Below are positions 49,673-62,027 of a DNA stretch of 64,000 nucleotides, one piece after another. Both the position numbers and the translations under genes were made by a program. The notes below the pieces were generated by a model, which was given only the letters and a program-made list of their open reading frames with translations, was not told the DNA's origin and ran no database searches. This stretch comes from Acanthaster planci (Eukaryota > Echinodermata > Asteroidea > Valvatida > Acanthasteridae): positions 321,648-385,647 of the forward strand of contig NW_019091401.1 of the NCBI RefSeq assembly GCF_001949145.1, in the 5' to 3' direction. Every line of letters starts with the position of its first letter. Within the stretch, counting starts at the first letter, position 1.

Positions 49673-52600
49673 GTAGGTTTGAAAGCAGATTGCTACTTTG
49701 TTCCATCCAATTTGGTATGACTGCTGTATTTGAAACTTCTCTAAGAATGGGACTTCTAGAATTTGATGAACCTGTGCTGTTACGGTGTATTTTTCTGATT
49801 GATTTTATTGTTTATTATGCAGAGTACTGTTCCTTTCTGCAGACCATGTAAATTATTCTTCCTTTGCTGCCATCTTCAATAATCTGATCACAGTTAATCT
49901 CTTTAGTACTCTTTTGGTGAAATTTCAGTACAGTTTTGTTAAACATTATGCATGTAGTATGACTTCAAATTCCTAGATTTACCACTGCATGAATGCCTTC
50001 TCAAAGTGTTCAGTATACTTTCCATAGTACATGTTTTACAAAAAAAATTGCCCTGAGGCAACATGCTATCAAGTGTGAAGTCAAGCAAGTTGCAACCATC
50101 CAGGTAAACTGGTGACAATTCGTTAAACATGTTTTGATTATACTCAGTTTGTTGCATACATTATCCATCCAACAAAACACTCATCAAGCTACAATGTATG
50201 AGGGGCACATTTGATGGCAGATTTGATACTCCGGAAAATGAAACATCCTTCTAACCAGGGGCCCAATTTCACAGAGCAGCTTAACAGTTTTAGTAGAAAA
50301 GTTGTGCTTCCCATAGCAGAAAATTTGCCAACCTTTAAAGCACTTTTTCATGGTGTTGCTTGTTGTGGTTGTGCTTACACTTAGGCCCACATAGAGCTTT
50401 CCATATTTACATGTATGTCACTAAGTTAAGCAATTTTTCCCTTTGAGGTAAGCATGCCTTTTGTTGTACTTACTGCTTACAGTCTCCATGAAATATGGAG
50501 AGTCTCTGTAATTGTAGAATCATGTGCTTACATGTAGCAATTTGGTGAAATGAGGCCCAGTTTACTGCAGTTTGTGAGTTAAATGTACTTGAGAGTTTCA
50601 TGCAATGTACGGGTATATGTTGTTCCATTCTTATCCTGGCAAGAGATGAGTTGTCTTGCCATATCAAAAAATGGTGGGGTTGAAAGATACATGTACGTGT
50701 ATATGCACTTGTACATGTATGTGCATGTGCTTTAGATGCATTTGGTAGTCAGCCTGACAGTAATTCTGGGGCAAGTTGGCAGAGTCCAGAGTGCATAACT
50801 CAAGATATGGAATATGCGCAATTACTGATGAGTGATGCCAGCCTTCACCACTAGTTTTTATTCCACTGGAGTGATTCCCAATATCTTAAAAGGCTAACCC
50901 CTACTTGCCCACGTGAATGGCAGCACTGGATTTTGTTAATGAAATTGTATAATGTTACACTGCTCAGAAATGGTACTTTGCCATCAACTCGTGGAAAAAC
51001 CATATTCGCTTGGCCAGGGACTCTTGACATCGAGTTATTACTCCCATATGCATTATCCTTTATATAGAACCTCTCCTTTTTTTTAAAAAAGAAAAACAGG
51101 TTCTCTTATCAACAAGCCACAAAGCTTGTGAATACATCCTGTAAAATTTTTTCATGACATGCGATTTACTCAAATTATTTAGAGTCCACATCTACTGTAT
51201 GTGGCCTACATGTACATACATGCTGCTCTTTAGGCCAGCCTCCAGGAACATTGTAATTTCTCCGTTGAATTTCTTAATTTTGGTGAGAAGTACTCGGGCC
51301 GATCTATATCTCTCGTAAGTGTGTCATAAATATTTATTTTTCCCTCCTGTATAATTTAAAGCAGCGCTTCCTAATCTGTTGTTTGCTTTGTTGACATCAG
51401 CAGAAGTAGTCCTTATGATTGATTTCTGTTCTCTGTAAAGGCCACGGTATTCCGTTAGTTACTACCCAGCATTACCAAATTGAAGCCTCGTGAGGGTGCA
51501 TATATTTCAGCTTTTAACATGCTTTTTAGTGACTGTCAGAAACCTGCTGGCTGGCTGTGCGTCGATGATGTATTTTTTACTACATTTGGTTCAAATGGCA
51601 AATAACCCAACCCCAATTTATTGTTAATTAAAAGTCCACTTAAATGCCACAGATGGGCACTCAAAGAATTCAGGCAAAGAAAGAGGAAGAAAAAGTAGGG
51701 AAAAAAAAAAAGAAAACTAAAGCCAAAAAGTCATAAAACTGATACATTTTGGATTGGAATTTTACAAAATGCAGGAACACAGTTTTTGACATGCCTTGTA
51801 ATACCGGTAGATGAAGTAAAAGATCAAGTGGTCTTAGGTTTGTTCAGGTTGTAAACACATTTTGGAATCACATCAGGGCTGTCGCCTCTTAATTATCTGT
51901 GACGGTTGTATTTACCACCGCTGCTGTGCAAGACAATTTGAACTGCAATAATGACCCAGTGGTTGGTGTTATAGTAAAGCTCATCTTTCACCAGAAAGGT
52001 CAAGTCAGAGTAGTTCCTTCGTGTTGTTTACAACTCACTCAGGCTGCAACTCCACTTGGAAATGTTTGGACATTACCGAATGCCTCCAGTCCAATCCCTT
52101 CCCAAACAGTCATTTGTCTGAGAGCTCTCGACCTAAATATAGGAGCTCTTTTCTTCATCTGTGTTCGCTGTAAATTAGAGATGCCTGGGTTTTTCAAGTT
52201 TCTCATGTGGTGGGGGTGTTTATCGTGCAGGTAGAATATAAATATTGTCAGTGACAGTTGCGTATTAACGAGACAGGAGAAAGTGGAATATTACCAAATT
52301 TGATGGAGCATACAAGGCTTGGTCCCACACGTGTGTTATTAGGCATTTTGTGGCTTCATTAAGGGTGGCACAACAATGAAGAGAAGATCTGTTATAAGGG
52401 GATATTTAAGTTAAGTTCTTATGAGTGATTCATCGGAGCCTTTAATTTTTATGAAAAGCCTTGGCTTTAAGATGTTGGATGAATGACCAATTTTTGGCTG
52501 TTGAATTTTGGGGGGGGGTTAGTTTATAAAAGGGTCAGTGTGAGTGTAGTAAATGTCACAAGTTTCTTGCTAAAGTATGACCTGGGCTTATAGATTACAT

Positions 52601-55600
52601 ACTGTTTGTGCTTTGCCTACTGGCCATCATGTACTTAGAAAGGTCAGTTGCATGATTCTTTGCTACAGCTCAAGATGCTGAGGATTGATAAGTTGAAAAT
52701 TAGCCTGCAGATCTGTTTTTAATTCATAAGGTTTCTCTTTGCATAACAGTGTTTTGCTTGTAGAAGTGACACATTTGTTCTGTCCTGTTTTGGTCATTTT
52801 GTGTGGTCCCCCCCATAGGAAAACCAAAACCACCTCACACTCTGCTTGCCTTGTCAGCTTGTCTTTTGCGTATGCCTGGATGGTTTTCCATATGTTTATG
52901 CCAGAGAAGAAGCATGCATGCATTTTGCCAGCCTTTCAAGATGAACTAAGATGATGTGGGAGGATGATATATTGTCTTGTGCACTGATCCTCTTGATGTG
53001 ATTACTCTGTTTTGAAGTTTGTGCGTTAGGCATAAGGCTGATGAGGGGTACTTGAGTATAATGAAATGTGTCGCCTTTTAAATGCACAAGTTCACCAGAG
53101 CTGTTGCATTGCTCACACTTGTGGAACAGGCAAGCTGCAGTCCACCATTCAGTGGGAAAGAGTAGGTTCAGTCACAGTTAATGATATTTAGGGAAGAATC
53201 TTTTAAATAGAAGCTATTTTTGAGGACCTTCAAGAATTTATTTTTGAAATGAACAAAATGGAGAAACGCTTACTGTTTGATAGATTTACTGATTCTCTGA
53301 AAAAATGGTTGTATCAATAGTGGCATGAGTATGGAGGGTGAGAGATACCCCAATTCATGTAAATACTATATAAAATGCCTTAGTCATAGCTCAGTAGGTG
53401 CCTGTTTTTATGGTGGAGGATGTTAGCTATTCAGCTATTGAGGCATTTAAAATCGATGGCACTGCAATCAGAAATAGTTTTGAAGCTGAGTGAATGAGGC
53501 AAGGATGAGAAACTAAAGCCATTGTGAAAGTCAAGTAGGTGCAAGTCAAGAGGAGATGGGAAGTTGGTATTTAGATGTGCAAAGAGGATGAGCAGCGGAG
53601 GTGCAGATTTGGAGAGGTTTGACATTTATTGCTGTGATCCAGGCCTAAAAACAGACAGATGTGGTGAAACTAGGGCTAACAGAAAGACAGGTGTTTACAG
53701 TGTTTGTCCTCCCCCACCTACAAAAAGACCATCTGTATGAAAAGTGTTGAGTTTGACTTACATTACATGTATATATGGGGATTGGTCTGGGCCTGTTTAA
53801 GAATTGATGGAGGCTTATTATCTTGTTGAAGACCTGGTTATTGACCGGTGTGTAGGTGAGTTGATGTGATGGAGTGTGAAGTTTACGTTAATTGAATAAT
53901 ACGATAAGGTCAAGTCCAAACCTTAAGTCTGCTACCCAGATTGTAAGTAAGCCTTGAATATAAAAAACTGTTTACAACATCAACAAGTATTGTGATTCTT
54001 GCATTCCAGTGAGCATGTTTGCTAATTGTTGCTGAGGACTGAACCAGTTTCTGCCCTTCAAGTAGAAATAAGGCTTGTTCTCTCATATTTGCACTGTACA
54101 ATCCACATTTCTATAACTTCGGGTTGCAGTAATCTTCCATAACTTGCATCCTCATTTTGTGGTATAATGTTTTGTGTTAGCATACACCTATCTCTGAGTT
54201 AATGGTTAACCTTTTTGCATTGTTTATATGCTGCACTTGTCTATTTTGACTTCCGTGTACATGTATGGGTATTTCATGCTGCATCACTTGTTAAACAGCA
54301 GGCTCATGAAAGGTAGCATGTTGATAAAAAACATTCAGATTCATTACTGCTGCCATCACATTGCCATGTGAACCGTAAATCACTCTCACACAAATCTTGC
54401 CAGATGGAGACCATCTCTTTTCTGTGACTATGCTGGGACCTGCGATACCTGTGTGGCACCAGAGGACCAGGTGTACAGTTCACTAGTGGGTTCACTTGTG
54501 AAAGCCCACAGAGGACTCAGAGACACAGGGCACACAGGAACCTTACTCTTAAGAGTACTAAAGTGACTGCCAGCACCTGTTCACCTGATTGCAGGTGGTA
54601 GTGGTTCTTGGTAATAATTTTTAGCAGATCTACCATAGCTTATGTGAAGTACATGTGGAAGTTGTGTGATTGGCTGGGGACATGCAGGCGGTGGTGCAGA
54701 CTTTAGATAGAGCCCTCCATTAAAAATAATAGTGTCACATGTCCTCTGTTCATGTTCACCTACATGTATGCATTTCACATGTGGATGCCTCGAAGCACAT
54801 TTCTATTTAGATATATTCAGAGTTGCTGTCCGTATGAAGTTGTTTCATCTTAGTTGTGGCACCAAGTGAGTTCTGCAGTGAAACTATCCTGTCTGCATGC
54901 ATGGTCAATCTTGCTTTAAAACACTTTCTAATGGCACAGATATGTTCAGCAGTTTTCCTTTTTCAGTCTCATCATGGATGTTTTTTAAATCAACATAGGA
55001 ACAATTAACACTTAACAAGTTACCCAGTGTTGTTTAGTTGTTGTGTTTCGTTGGAATATGTCGTATGGATCATTATAAAAAGCCAGTTATAACGACGCAT
55101 GCTCAGTACGAGGCTATTCAGGAACAGCTACGCCTGTGTGTGATAGTCTGTCCTATCAGCTCAGACCTTGGCTTTTTGAAATACTGAACTACATGTAGCC
55201 CATTACTGTTCAGGTACAAGCTTTTAGTTTTCCATACGTGGACAATTTCCTTAGAGTGTAGGTATTGGAAAGTGTGGGTTTGCAAAAATGTATATTCATA
55301 CACCTGTATGAGTGATAACGTGTGAGAAAAGTCTGCATGCTAGAATTAAGTCTTGATGCACAGTACATGTACTTGTGCATATAATGACACTTAACATTGA
55401 CCGGATTAGAACTTTTATGAAGTAAATGTCAGTAAGTTTCCTCAGTCTGCTACCGTGCTCAGAGAGGATTAATTTCCATGGGTGATTGGAATACATTCAA
55501 AATATCAATTTCCTCAGGAGTCTATTATTATGCAGGTCTATTTGGACTGGCTAACAAGTACAGGTACATTAAATGTAATTTGACATCCCCTTACCAAGTA

Positions 55601-55912
55601 CATTGTATTTGAGCTAATCAACACAGTAATCAACATAAAATATCTGAGCCAGTACAGTGTCACCCTCTTTAAGTTTTGAAATTGCACAGTGCCTTTTAAA
55701 GGCCAAAATATATGCAGCGTCTGGCATATGCATACAGGCCTTTTATTTCAGACACCTATTTTTTTTCTGTGATATATGACCCCTCTCATGCATATGCATG
55801 TTGTCCTCTATTACAAATCATTGTTAGTACAGTCATTGTCAGTCGGCACTTGTCTTGTTCATTTTTCTTTCCCACACTAATTTGTCTGTGAATTGATTCC
55901 ATTTTTCTCCAG
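49673..55912. other. probable 6.2-kb intron
   Basis: Runs from GTAGGT to TTTTTCTCCAG. Contains ACATGT motifs and an ACCGGTA near 51805. No further exon seen; the 111-codon frame at 51899-52234 lacks borders. Confidence 0.55.
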
Positions 55913-56034
55913 GAGCTGCCTGGAGATTGGAAGATGATGAAGCTAGGAATCCTCCACCCTCTCCCTCCATTGATGATACACCCTTTGCCCGTGCTACGTC
56001 ACAACCTTACTATGCAGTATCACCAAAGTTCAAT
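55913..56034 (+). CDS. coding exon, Pro/Ser-rich (unidentified protein)
   Basis: 122 bp after a strong acceptor (CATTTTTCTCCAG) and before a consensus donor (GTAAGT). It enters with two bases and leaves on a whole codon. The 41 residues are WRLEDDEARNPPPSPSIDD followed by a Tyr/Pro-containing tail, typical of a disordered linker with SP sites that could be phosphorylated. Entry accepts either 33508 or 49555; exit fits 57944. Both splice sites and the single open frame make this one of the safer exons here. Confidence 0.77.
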
Positions 56035-57943
56035 GTAAGTGTATGTATACAATGAAATTCTTCCACCCCACATTTGAGAAAAAAGAGTATAGGTCTGTTA
56101 TAAAAGATCTCTAATTTGGAGTCAGCGATGACGATGAGCATATTGTCTTGACATTTCGGAGAGTGCCGTGTCTTTGCTTCAGTATATATGAAATAATTAA
56201 TTTTTCCCCCGTGGCTACGGATAGTCTGAGTGGTGCTTTGTCGGTAAAAAATAAAGCCATAGCCACATATATGTATGCTACATTCATAGACACAGCCGCA
56301 GGCTTCTGGCGGAGCTTATTTATGTTTCCAGCTTTGGTTTCATATCTCACCATCCAAAACCATTGAGGTTTGAATGTTCAGACCAAATGAGAAGAGGGCT
56401 GTCTCTGGCTTCATCTATCATGGCCACATTAATGTGAAAATTTCCAATTAAGGCATCTTTGTGTCGTTGAAGTCTGAAGATGGAAACAAGCCCAGCTTGG
56501 TTTAGTGAATAGTCTCAGTCCTCTGTGCAGCCCAGGTCTGCTTCATACTCATTGCGAGATCTGTTCAAACATCATATTTTGGATGAGTACAAAATGTTAC
56601 TTTTGATCAGCTATTAGGGAGAGTTATTGGGACATTCTTGGATAAAAATTATGAAGCAACACTTTGATAGATGTGCCTTAGACAGGAGTAACTGGTTCAT
56701 AAATGAAGACTTTGATCCACCTGCTCCGCATGTGTTTCTTTATAGGGGACATGAATCCTTCATCTGTCTAACTCCTGTAGCCTGTGTCTTATTGCCCGTA
56801 CCACTGGATGGCACGGGGTCTTAAAAACAAAGATAAATCAGTCGGCTAGTACAAAAGATGGGTCTGGGTATCAGGTGAACCATTTAGAGTGTGGTGCATC
56901 CTGCTCCACAAGCCTACGGGATGCAGATGGTACTCTTGACACTGTTTATTGGATTGGTTGGCCTGCATCCGACCGATGGCCAAAGTGGCACGTACGTATG
57001 TGCTGTTCCCAGCTAAGGGTGGTGTACAGGGTGTTACTCGTGCATCTCCCTGGCTATGGAATAACACCTGCATGTAAGGCTGCTCACATCGCCTGTGAAT
57101 ATTCCCTCAAGGTTTGGAATAACCCACTTTTTAAAACAGATGATGGAGTTCTTGGCCTCATAGCAAAGTTTGCCCTTTTTACCTGTTTTATATAGAATTT
57201 TTCATAATTCATGATTTCTTACCATGTTTTAGCGGTTGTGATGCAGGTGCTATAGGTGCTAAAATTGTGCTGTTTGATTCTTGGCTTTGGAATGGGTCAT
57301 TTTCAAGAGTGTAACGTGCTACATTACAGTTGAAATACCATAAAAAGCTGTTGCCATTAGAGATAATCTGTCGGAAGAGAAACTTACAGACATTACGAAT
57401 TCATCATGAACAAAGATAATGTGCTATAGTACATGCACATAACTGTTTCATGTCTATGACAACCCACTTTGGAGGGAGCAGCACTTTTATTTAAAGTGTT
57501 TGATATGTACATTTATTAAGTTGTATTAAGTTGTTTCTCAAGCAAAATTTATTTCATAGAAATTAGCAAAAGAACTAATCAATGTGGCTAAAACTTCAGT
57601 GAATCAAATTGAAATATTAAATGTTCTCTTTTATTTTGACCAAGGATGTACATGTACCTGATATGAAAAGATGAAATCCTCTTCTTGTGCCAGCTTTCTA
57701 GCTTAAACTTTCAACTGGTGATGAACATTTTGTGAAAAAGCTGTGGTTCAAAGGTCTCAAGAAAACATCCCTCTTGCTTTGTCACTGAAGTTGTTAATAT
57801 GATCACCTCACCATCCCACCCTTAATTATTTTTTTTTCTGCCTGTGATGAATGTTGCAATTCACAGATAATTGATGAAAAAAGACAAGCGTCAGTGCTGG
57901 GGTTTAATGAATATCGCCTCTTGATTTCCATTTTTTTCGACAG
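56035..57943. other. probable 1.9-kb intron
   Basis: Begins GTAAGT and ends TTTTTTTCGACAG. Slightly GC-richer patches at 56750-57100 give overlapping frames on both strands, none supported. Confidence 0.65.
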
Positions 57944-58080
57944 GATGATGAAAAGTCCGGCAAGAGCAATGGGGGCAGTGGGCTGGTCAAGCTGGCTCGC
58001 CGGCTTAGCCAGAAGGGAGATAGGAGGGAGAATAAAGGTGACAAGCCTCCCTGCAGACAGCGCTCCATCAGCGTGGACAG
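57944..58080 (+). CDS. coding exon, basic Ser/Arg-rich (unidentified protein)
   Basis: 137 bp between a strong acceptor (CATTTTTTTCGACAG) and a good donor (GTAAGC). It enters on a whole codon and leaves after two bases. It is markedly GC-rich against AT-rich flanks. The 45 residues include a Gly/Ser stretch, then GLVKLARRLSQKGDRR and CRQRSISV. The RRLS and RQRSIS sites fit basophilic kinases such as PKA, or 14-3-3 binding. A disordered regulatory segment of a signalling or scaffold protein is the likely reading, but I cannot name the family. Confidence 0.8.
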
Positions 58081-58349
58081 GTAAGCAATGAATTCGGGCT
58101 GATCACATCAAGAGGGATTGCCCCCGCTTGTTCAGTATTTTAACATTTTGTATGGATTTGTTGTAAGTGGCCTCCAACATGGCTGTCTGGTAGATTTGCC
58201 ATGTAAAGATGATTCTTCCATCAACTGGTCGTAGCCTTGAATTTACATTGGTTCGCATGACTCTGTGAAGAAAACAACTCTAAAGAAGTATGTACACACT
58301 ACAGAGAGTTTACTTACTAACCAGCCACATGTACACATGTTCTAGTTTC

Positions 58350-58470
58350 GTAGTTGTGGGGACAAACACATGACATTTCACCTTTTTTTTGGAGACTGAA
58401 AATGTTATGGGCACAGAGAAATGTGCCCACAAGTGGTTCCTAATTTGCCTAAAAAAGGCAAAAGAAAATG
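58350..58470 (+). repeat. interspersed repeat (GTGGGGAC family), copy 3
   Basis: Contains GTTGTGGGGACAAACACAT, a T-rich block, GGAGACTGAAAATGTTATGG and GAGAAATGTGCCCACAA, then TTGCCTAAAAA as in the copy at 8245. All three clear copies lie in the same orientation. Confidence 0.75.
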
Positions 58471-60045
58471 TCCCCTTTACCCGGTGAAGGCATACCCACA
58501 TATCTCATCTCTGAATGTGGTACCAAGATTTATTCTAACTCTGGCTGTGACTGTGACTTGTTATCAAGGGTAATTCATGTACGTGATTTCACAACCCACA
58601 ATGAAAGAATCCTGAGCTTACTGGGTTTGTACAAAATTTGCATGTACACGTAGGTAATGTAAGTTAAGACAAACAGATGTGGGTGAGTAGTTCAGTCCAG
58701 CTTGCTGAAATAAGCAGAACAACCTCAGAATGTCACAGAAATCAGTGGCCCAAAGCTGAAATGCATAGGCTTACATTTAAGAATGCCCACAATTTCTTCC
58801 AGTATTGCAGTCTGCTTGTTTTCCCAGTACGTTGTAGATTCCTGAAGGTCTTGCACATCACATTTCTTACTCTTTGATAAAGTCTTTGGAGAATCAAATG
58901 AACATGCTTATCATTAGATCAGGGTTGGTGTAGTTCCTCTCCAGTAGAGCAATGATATATAAAATAATTACAGGGACTACCTCCAGTCATTGGACATGAT
59001 ACTGAATTTACAATCTGACGACAGCTTCTGCCAGCGCAGTGTGCTCAAGCTTGTCATTGGACATGGATGATTCAACCAAGTGGCCCGTTCATTGTCAAAC
59101 TGTGTGTACACACATAGGAGCAATGTCAGTACAAGTTTTTGTAAGCCCATGCACTAGGTGTAGCAGCATTCATTTCAAAGTAGATCATTGAGGTCAAAAC
59201 CGCTTTTGTTATTTGGGTGTTTCATTCCAGGAGTGTTCATGAATTAGGATATAAGTGATTATGAAACAGGGAATTAACATATTAGGAGTGGTGAAAAAGG
59301 TCACATTTTCATTGTGAACATATAAGATGATGGTTTGAGGTTGTATCTTTTTGTGAGTGAGTTGGGTTCAGCAAAAACCAGTGGACTCCATGTTTTGGAC
59401 AGGATACTATTTCCATTGTCAGGGGAATGCCGTCTGGAATATTATTTTAATTTTAGTTTATACTTTTTGGGTTAGTAATTTATGGCACAGTGTACACAAT
59501 ATGTACACCCAGTTTCTTTCTACTTTAAAATACAATTTGAACAATGTGACAAAAGTCCTCTCTTTCACGTTATTCAACAGTTGATGGGATATGAAAATGG
59601 ATGTGTGAAAAACCAAAGAACTAAATCCCTGTAGATTTATTATGAAGAACAGTGCATGTATGTGACATGGGTAATTATCTTTACAGGCCTCTTACTTACC
59701 ATTCCTAAATACCTCAGACAGTCTCCCTATTCAACAACGTGCAACTTGACCGTGTATTAACATTTGATAATGCCCGATGAGAAGTGATTATGCCTGCTGC
59801 GTAAAACATGCTGGTAGCTGGATACAAAACAGTTTTCTCCATCCCTATTGGACATGAGTCTGTGTGCGACGCAACACACAGAACGCCCCACGCGCACTAA
59901 GTCCATATACAAGGAGATTCTGTCGGACAACTTTCAACAGGAACGGGGGTGTTCGGGAAAATAAAAGTAAAATTTTAAAACAATATTGTTGGTAATCCAT
60001 CATATGTTGACTTCTTTTGACTCTCTAAATAAAAAGGTATGAATG

Positions 60046-60202
60046 GGAATAAATATGTGCTTGGCCAGCCTTAAACTAACATTTAAGACCTTGCTCAGGA
60101 GAATGAATGCTGATAATGCCCTCACCTGCGGCTGGGCATTAGTTGCGTCCATTCTCCAGAGTTGGGTTTAAATGCACATTGGCCAAGCACATATTTATTT
60201 CC
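60046..60202. repeat. long hairpin (foldback), about 70-bp arms
   Basis: The left arm begins GGAATAAATATGTGCTTGGC and the right arm ends with its complement at 60202. The inner arms pair over TTTAA, CTC.GGAGAATG and TAATGCCC, leaving a loop of about 12 bp (TCACCTGCGGCT). Outer pairing is nearly perfect over 21 bp. It could be a foldback transposon or, if transcribed from this intron, a long precursor hairpin. It shares the GAGAATGG arm with 4337-4391, which favours a dispersed element. Confidence 0.82.
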
Positions 60203-60999
60203 TTAGTAATATCAGGCAACCTGGTTTTCAAAGGGCAATGTATGAAGCAATAAGGAATTTTAAAATAATGGTGCAGAGTTTTTCCACACTAGTAAACTAA
60301 ATCTTTGTTATGCCAAGCATTCATGAGATACCCGGGACCTTGTGAAGGAAAAAAATCTTATGTAAAAGCTGAGTTTATTGGAACAGGAGAAAAAACTTGT
60401 TTGTGTTTTAACATACTGTAATTAAAGGGCTGAGCTTGTGGAATAAGTTGCAGAAGTTGTGAAGGTTGAACGTCAAATACTAACATCAGCATTTTTTATG
60501 ATGACATTGTTATTTTCATTGATCTAAAAACTAAAGATTTGCTAGGAGTCTTGTCTGTCTTGCCTTATGTTGGTGGAAGAGCTGTTGTATTTTATATTTT
60601 GTGGTCTCCAGAGGTAATGTAAATGAAATGACCTCAGGCACCAGGCAAACTAGTGTCAGTGCTGTCTAAATTGAGACATGTATGCCTAAAAAACCACTTA
60701 TGTACATGTACATATGGATGAATCAACTACAGCTAGTCCTTAAGATTATCTGATTAGAAAAGCCTGCGGATGGGACTGTTTGGCTTCATGTTACCCGGGT
60801 CCCTTTGGCAAGAACGATCATTCTGTGAAAGAAAGTTCCCCCCTAATTTGCCCCAAACCTGTCACCCTTTCATAGGGCTGTCAAAGAATCATGCACCCCA
60901 TTAGCACCCATTCAGGCCCTTGCTTTTGTCCTGACCCACAGTACTGTACACTTGTAGCCAGGACCACCAGAGGGTTTTTGAGAGGTATTTTATGTGAGC

Positions 61000-61020
61000 G
61001 TTCACAGGCTTCCTGTGAAC
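61000..61020. repeat. perfect 9-bp inverted repeat
   Basis: GTTCACAGG and CCTGTGAAC separated by three bases. Arms resemble steroid-receptor-type half-sites only loosely. Confidence 0.6.
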
Positions 61021-61457
61021 ATGCTGTGTCAAATATTGTTGGCTGTTTGTGTTTGTGCAAGAACTGTGTGCTTAAAGTTAACAACAACTTAACAAGCTGT
61101 CTTATTTACCTTGTGGCTTGCCTGGCTTATATGCTGGTTCAAGCTGGTTTGAGTCTTGGTTGTGGAAGCTTAACTGTCACATTTGGCAAAGTTTGAAGAT
61201 TTGTAAGTAAACACATTATTTTACATTGCAATGATAAATTTTTATAGCATTCAGTTAGGAACTTCAACATTAGTATAACTATTTCAACTTGGTGCTCTTT
61301 TTGACTGTTGGCACTGCTTTGTATCATGATATTATGACATCTGGATAATACCATGTATCATGACAGGATGCCTGACTAGGATAGGTTATTAAGGTTGCGA
61401 AAAACTAATTATGAGAGGAAAATGTTAGAGTCAGAATAGATCTTGTCTTTATACTAG

Positions 61458-61505
61458 ACTTTTATATTGAGAACAGGAAAAACTTTTATATTGAGAACAG
61501 GAAAA
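61458..61505. repeat. 24-bp tandem duplication
   Basis: Two exact copies of a 24-bp unit starting ACTTTTATATTGAG. Probably a recent slippage event. Confidence 0.85.
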
Positions 61506-61937
61506 TTTATGCCACGGTATTCATGTTTCATTAGTAAGCTATTTTTGGTTATTTGGTTACTTGTTTTTGTTTTTTGTCTTTTGTTAACATTCTACCATAA
61601 CCCCCAAATTAAACAGATTTCAAAGATTGATTTAGATTTGGTAATGGATTATATCGCAGATTTTTATCTTTACTGTCTTGAAAACTAATTATGAAAAGAA
61701 ACATGTTGCTTTGCATTTCCTCCGTTTGCTGAGTTTGTTTAACAAAGAACCTTATCTTTCTTGAGTCACACAACACACTTTCCTGTGAGTTGATATTGTT
61801 GCCAGAAGTAACTTAGCAGCATTTGAAATTGTGCATGTTTCCATACATGGATGATTTCTTTCATTTTTAATTGCTTTTCTTTTTGTTGTGTCTGCACTCT
61901 GTTATTTTTTTGTTTTTAACTTTCTGTTTACATACAG

Positions 61938-62027
61938 TAACAGTGAGGACGACCCTATTAGTTTGGACCACTGGCTGTGGCCCATTCTAATGCCTGAGGG
62001 CGATGGTGACACAATCATAAAGGCTGT
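61938..62027 (+). CDS. coding exon (unidentified protein)
   Basis: 90 bp after an acceptor (TTTACATACAG) and before GTAAGA. It enters with one base, completing a Ser codon with the end of the 57944 exon, and leaves after two. It continues the Ser-rich segment (SNSEDD) and then becomes more ordered and aromatic (PISLDHWLWPILMPEGDGD), perhaps the start of a folded domain. The next exon lies beyond 62027 and I could not find it before the window ends. Confidence 0.75.

Larger units (their letters stand above)
58081..61937. other. probable 3.9-kb intron
   Basis: Begins GTAAGC and ends CATACAG. It holds a copy of the GTGGGGAC repeat (58350), the long hairpin (60046-60202), an inverted repeat at 61000-61020 and a 24-bp duplication at 61458. 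Confidence 0.65.

Noticed and set aside
56875-57195. 106-codon frame inside the intron after 56034
   Set aside because: The opposite strand is equally open and there are no splice borders.
60891-61196. 101-codon Cys-rich frame
   Set aside because: It lies in an intron, spans an inverted repeat and has no start context or borders.
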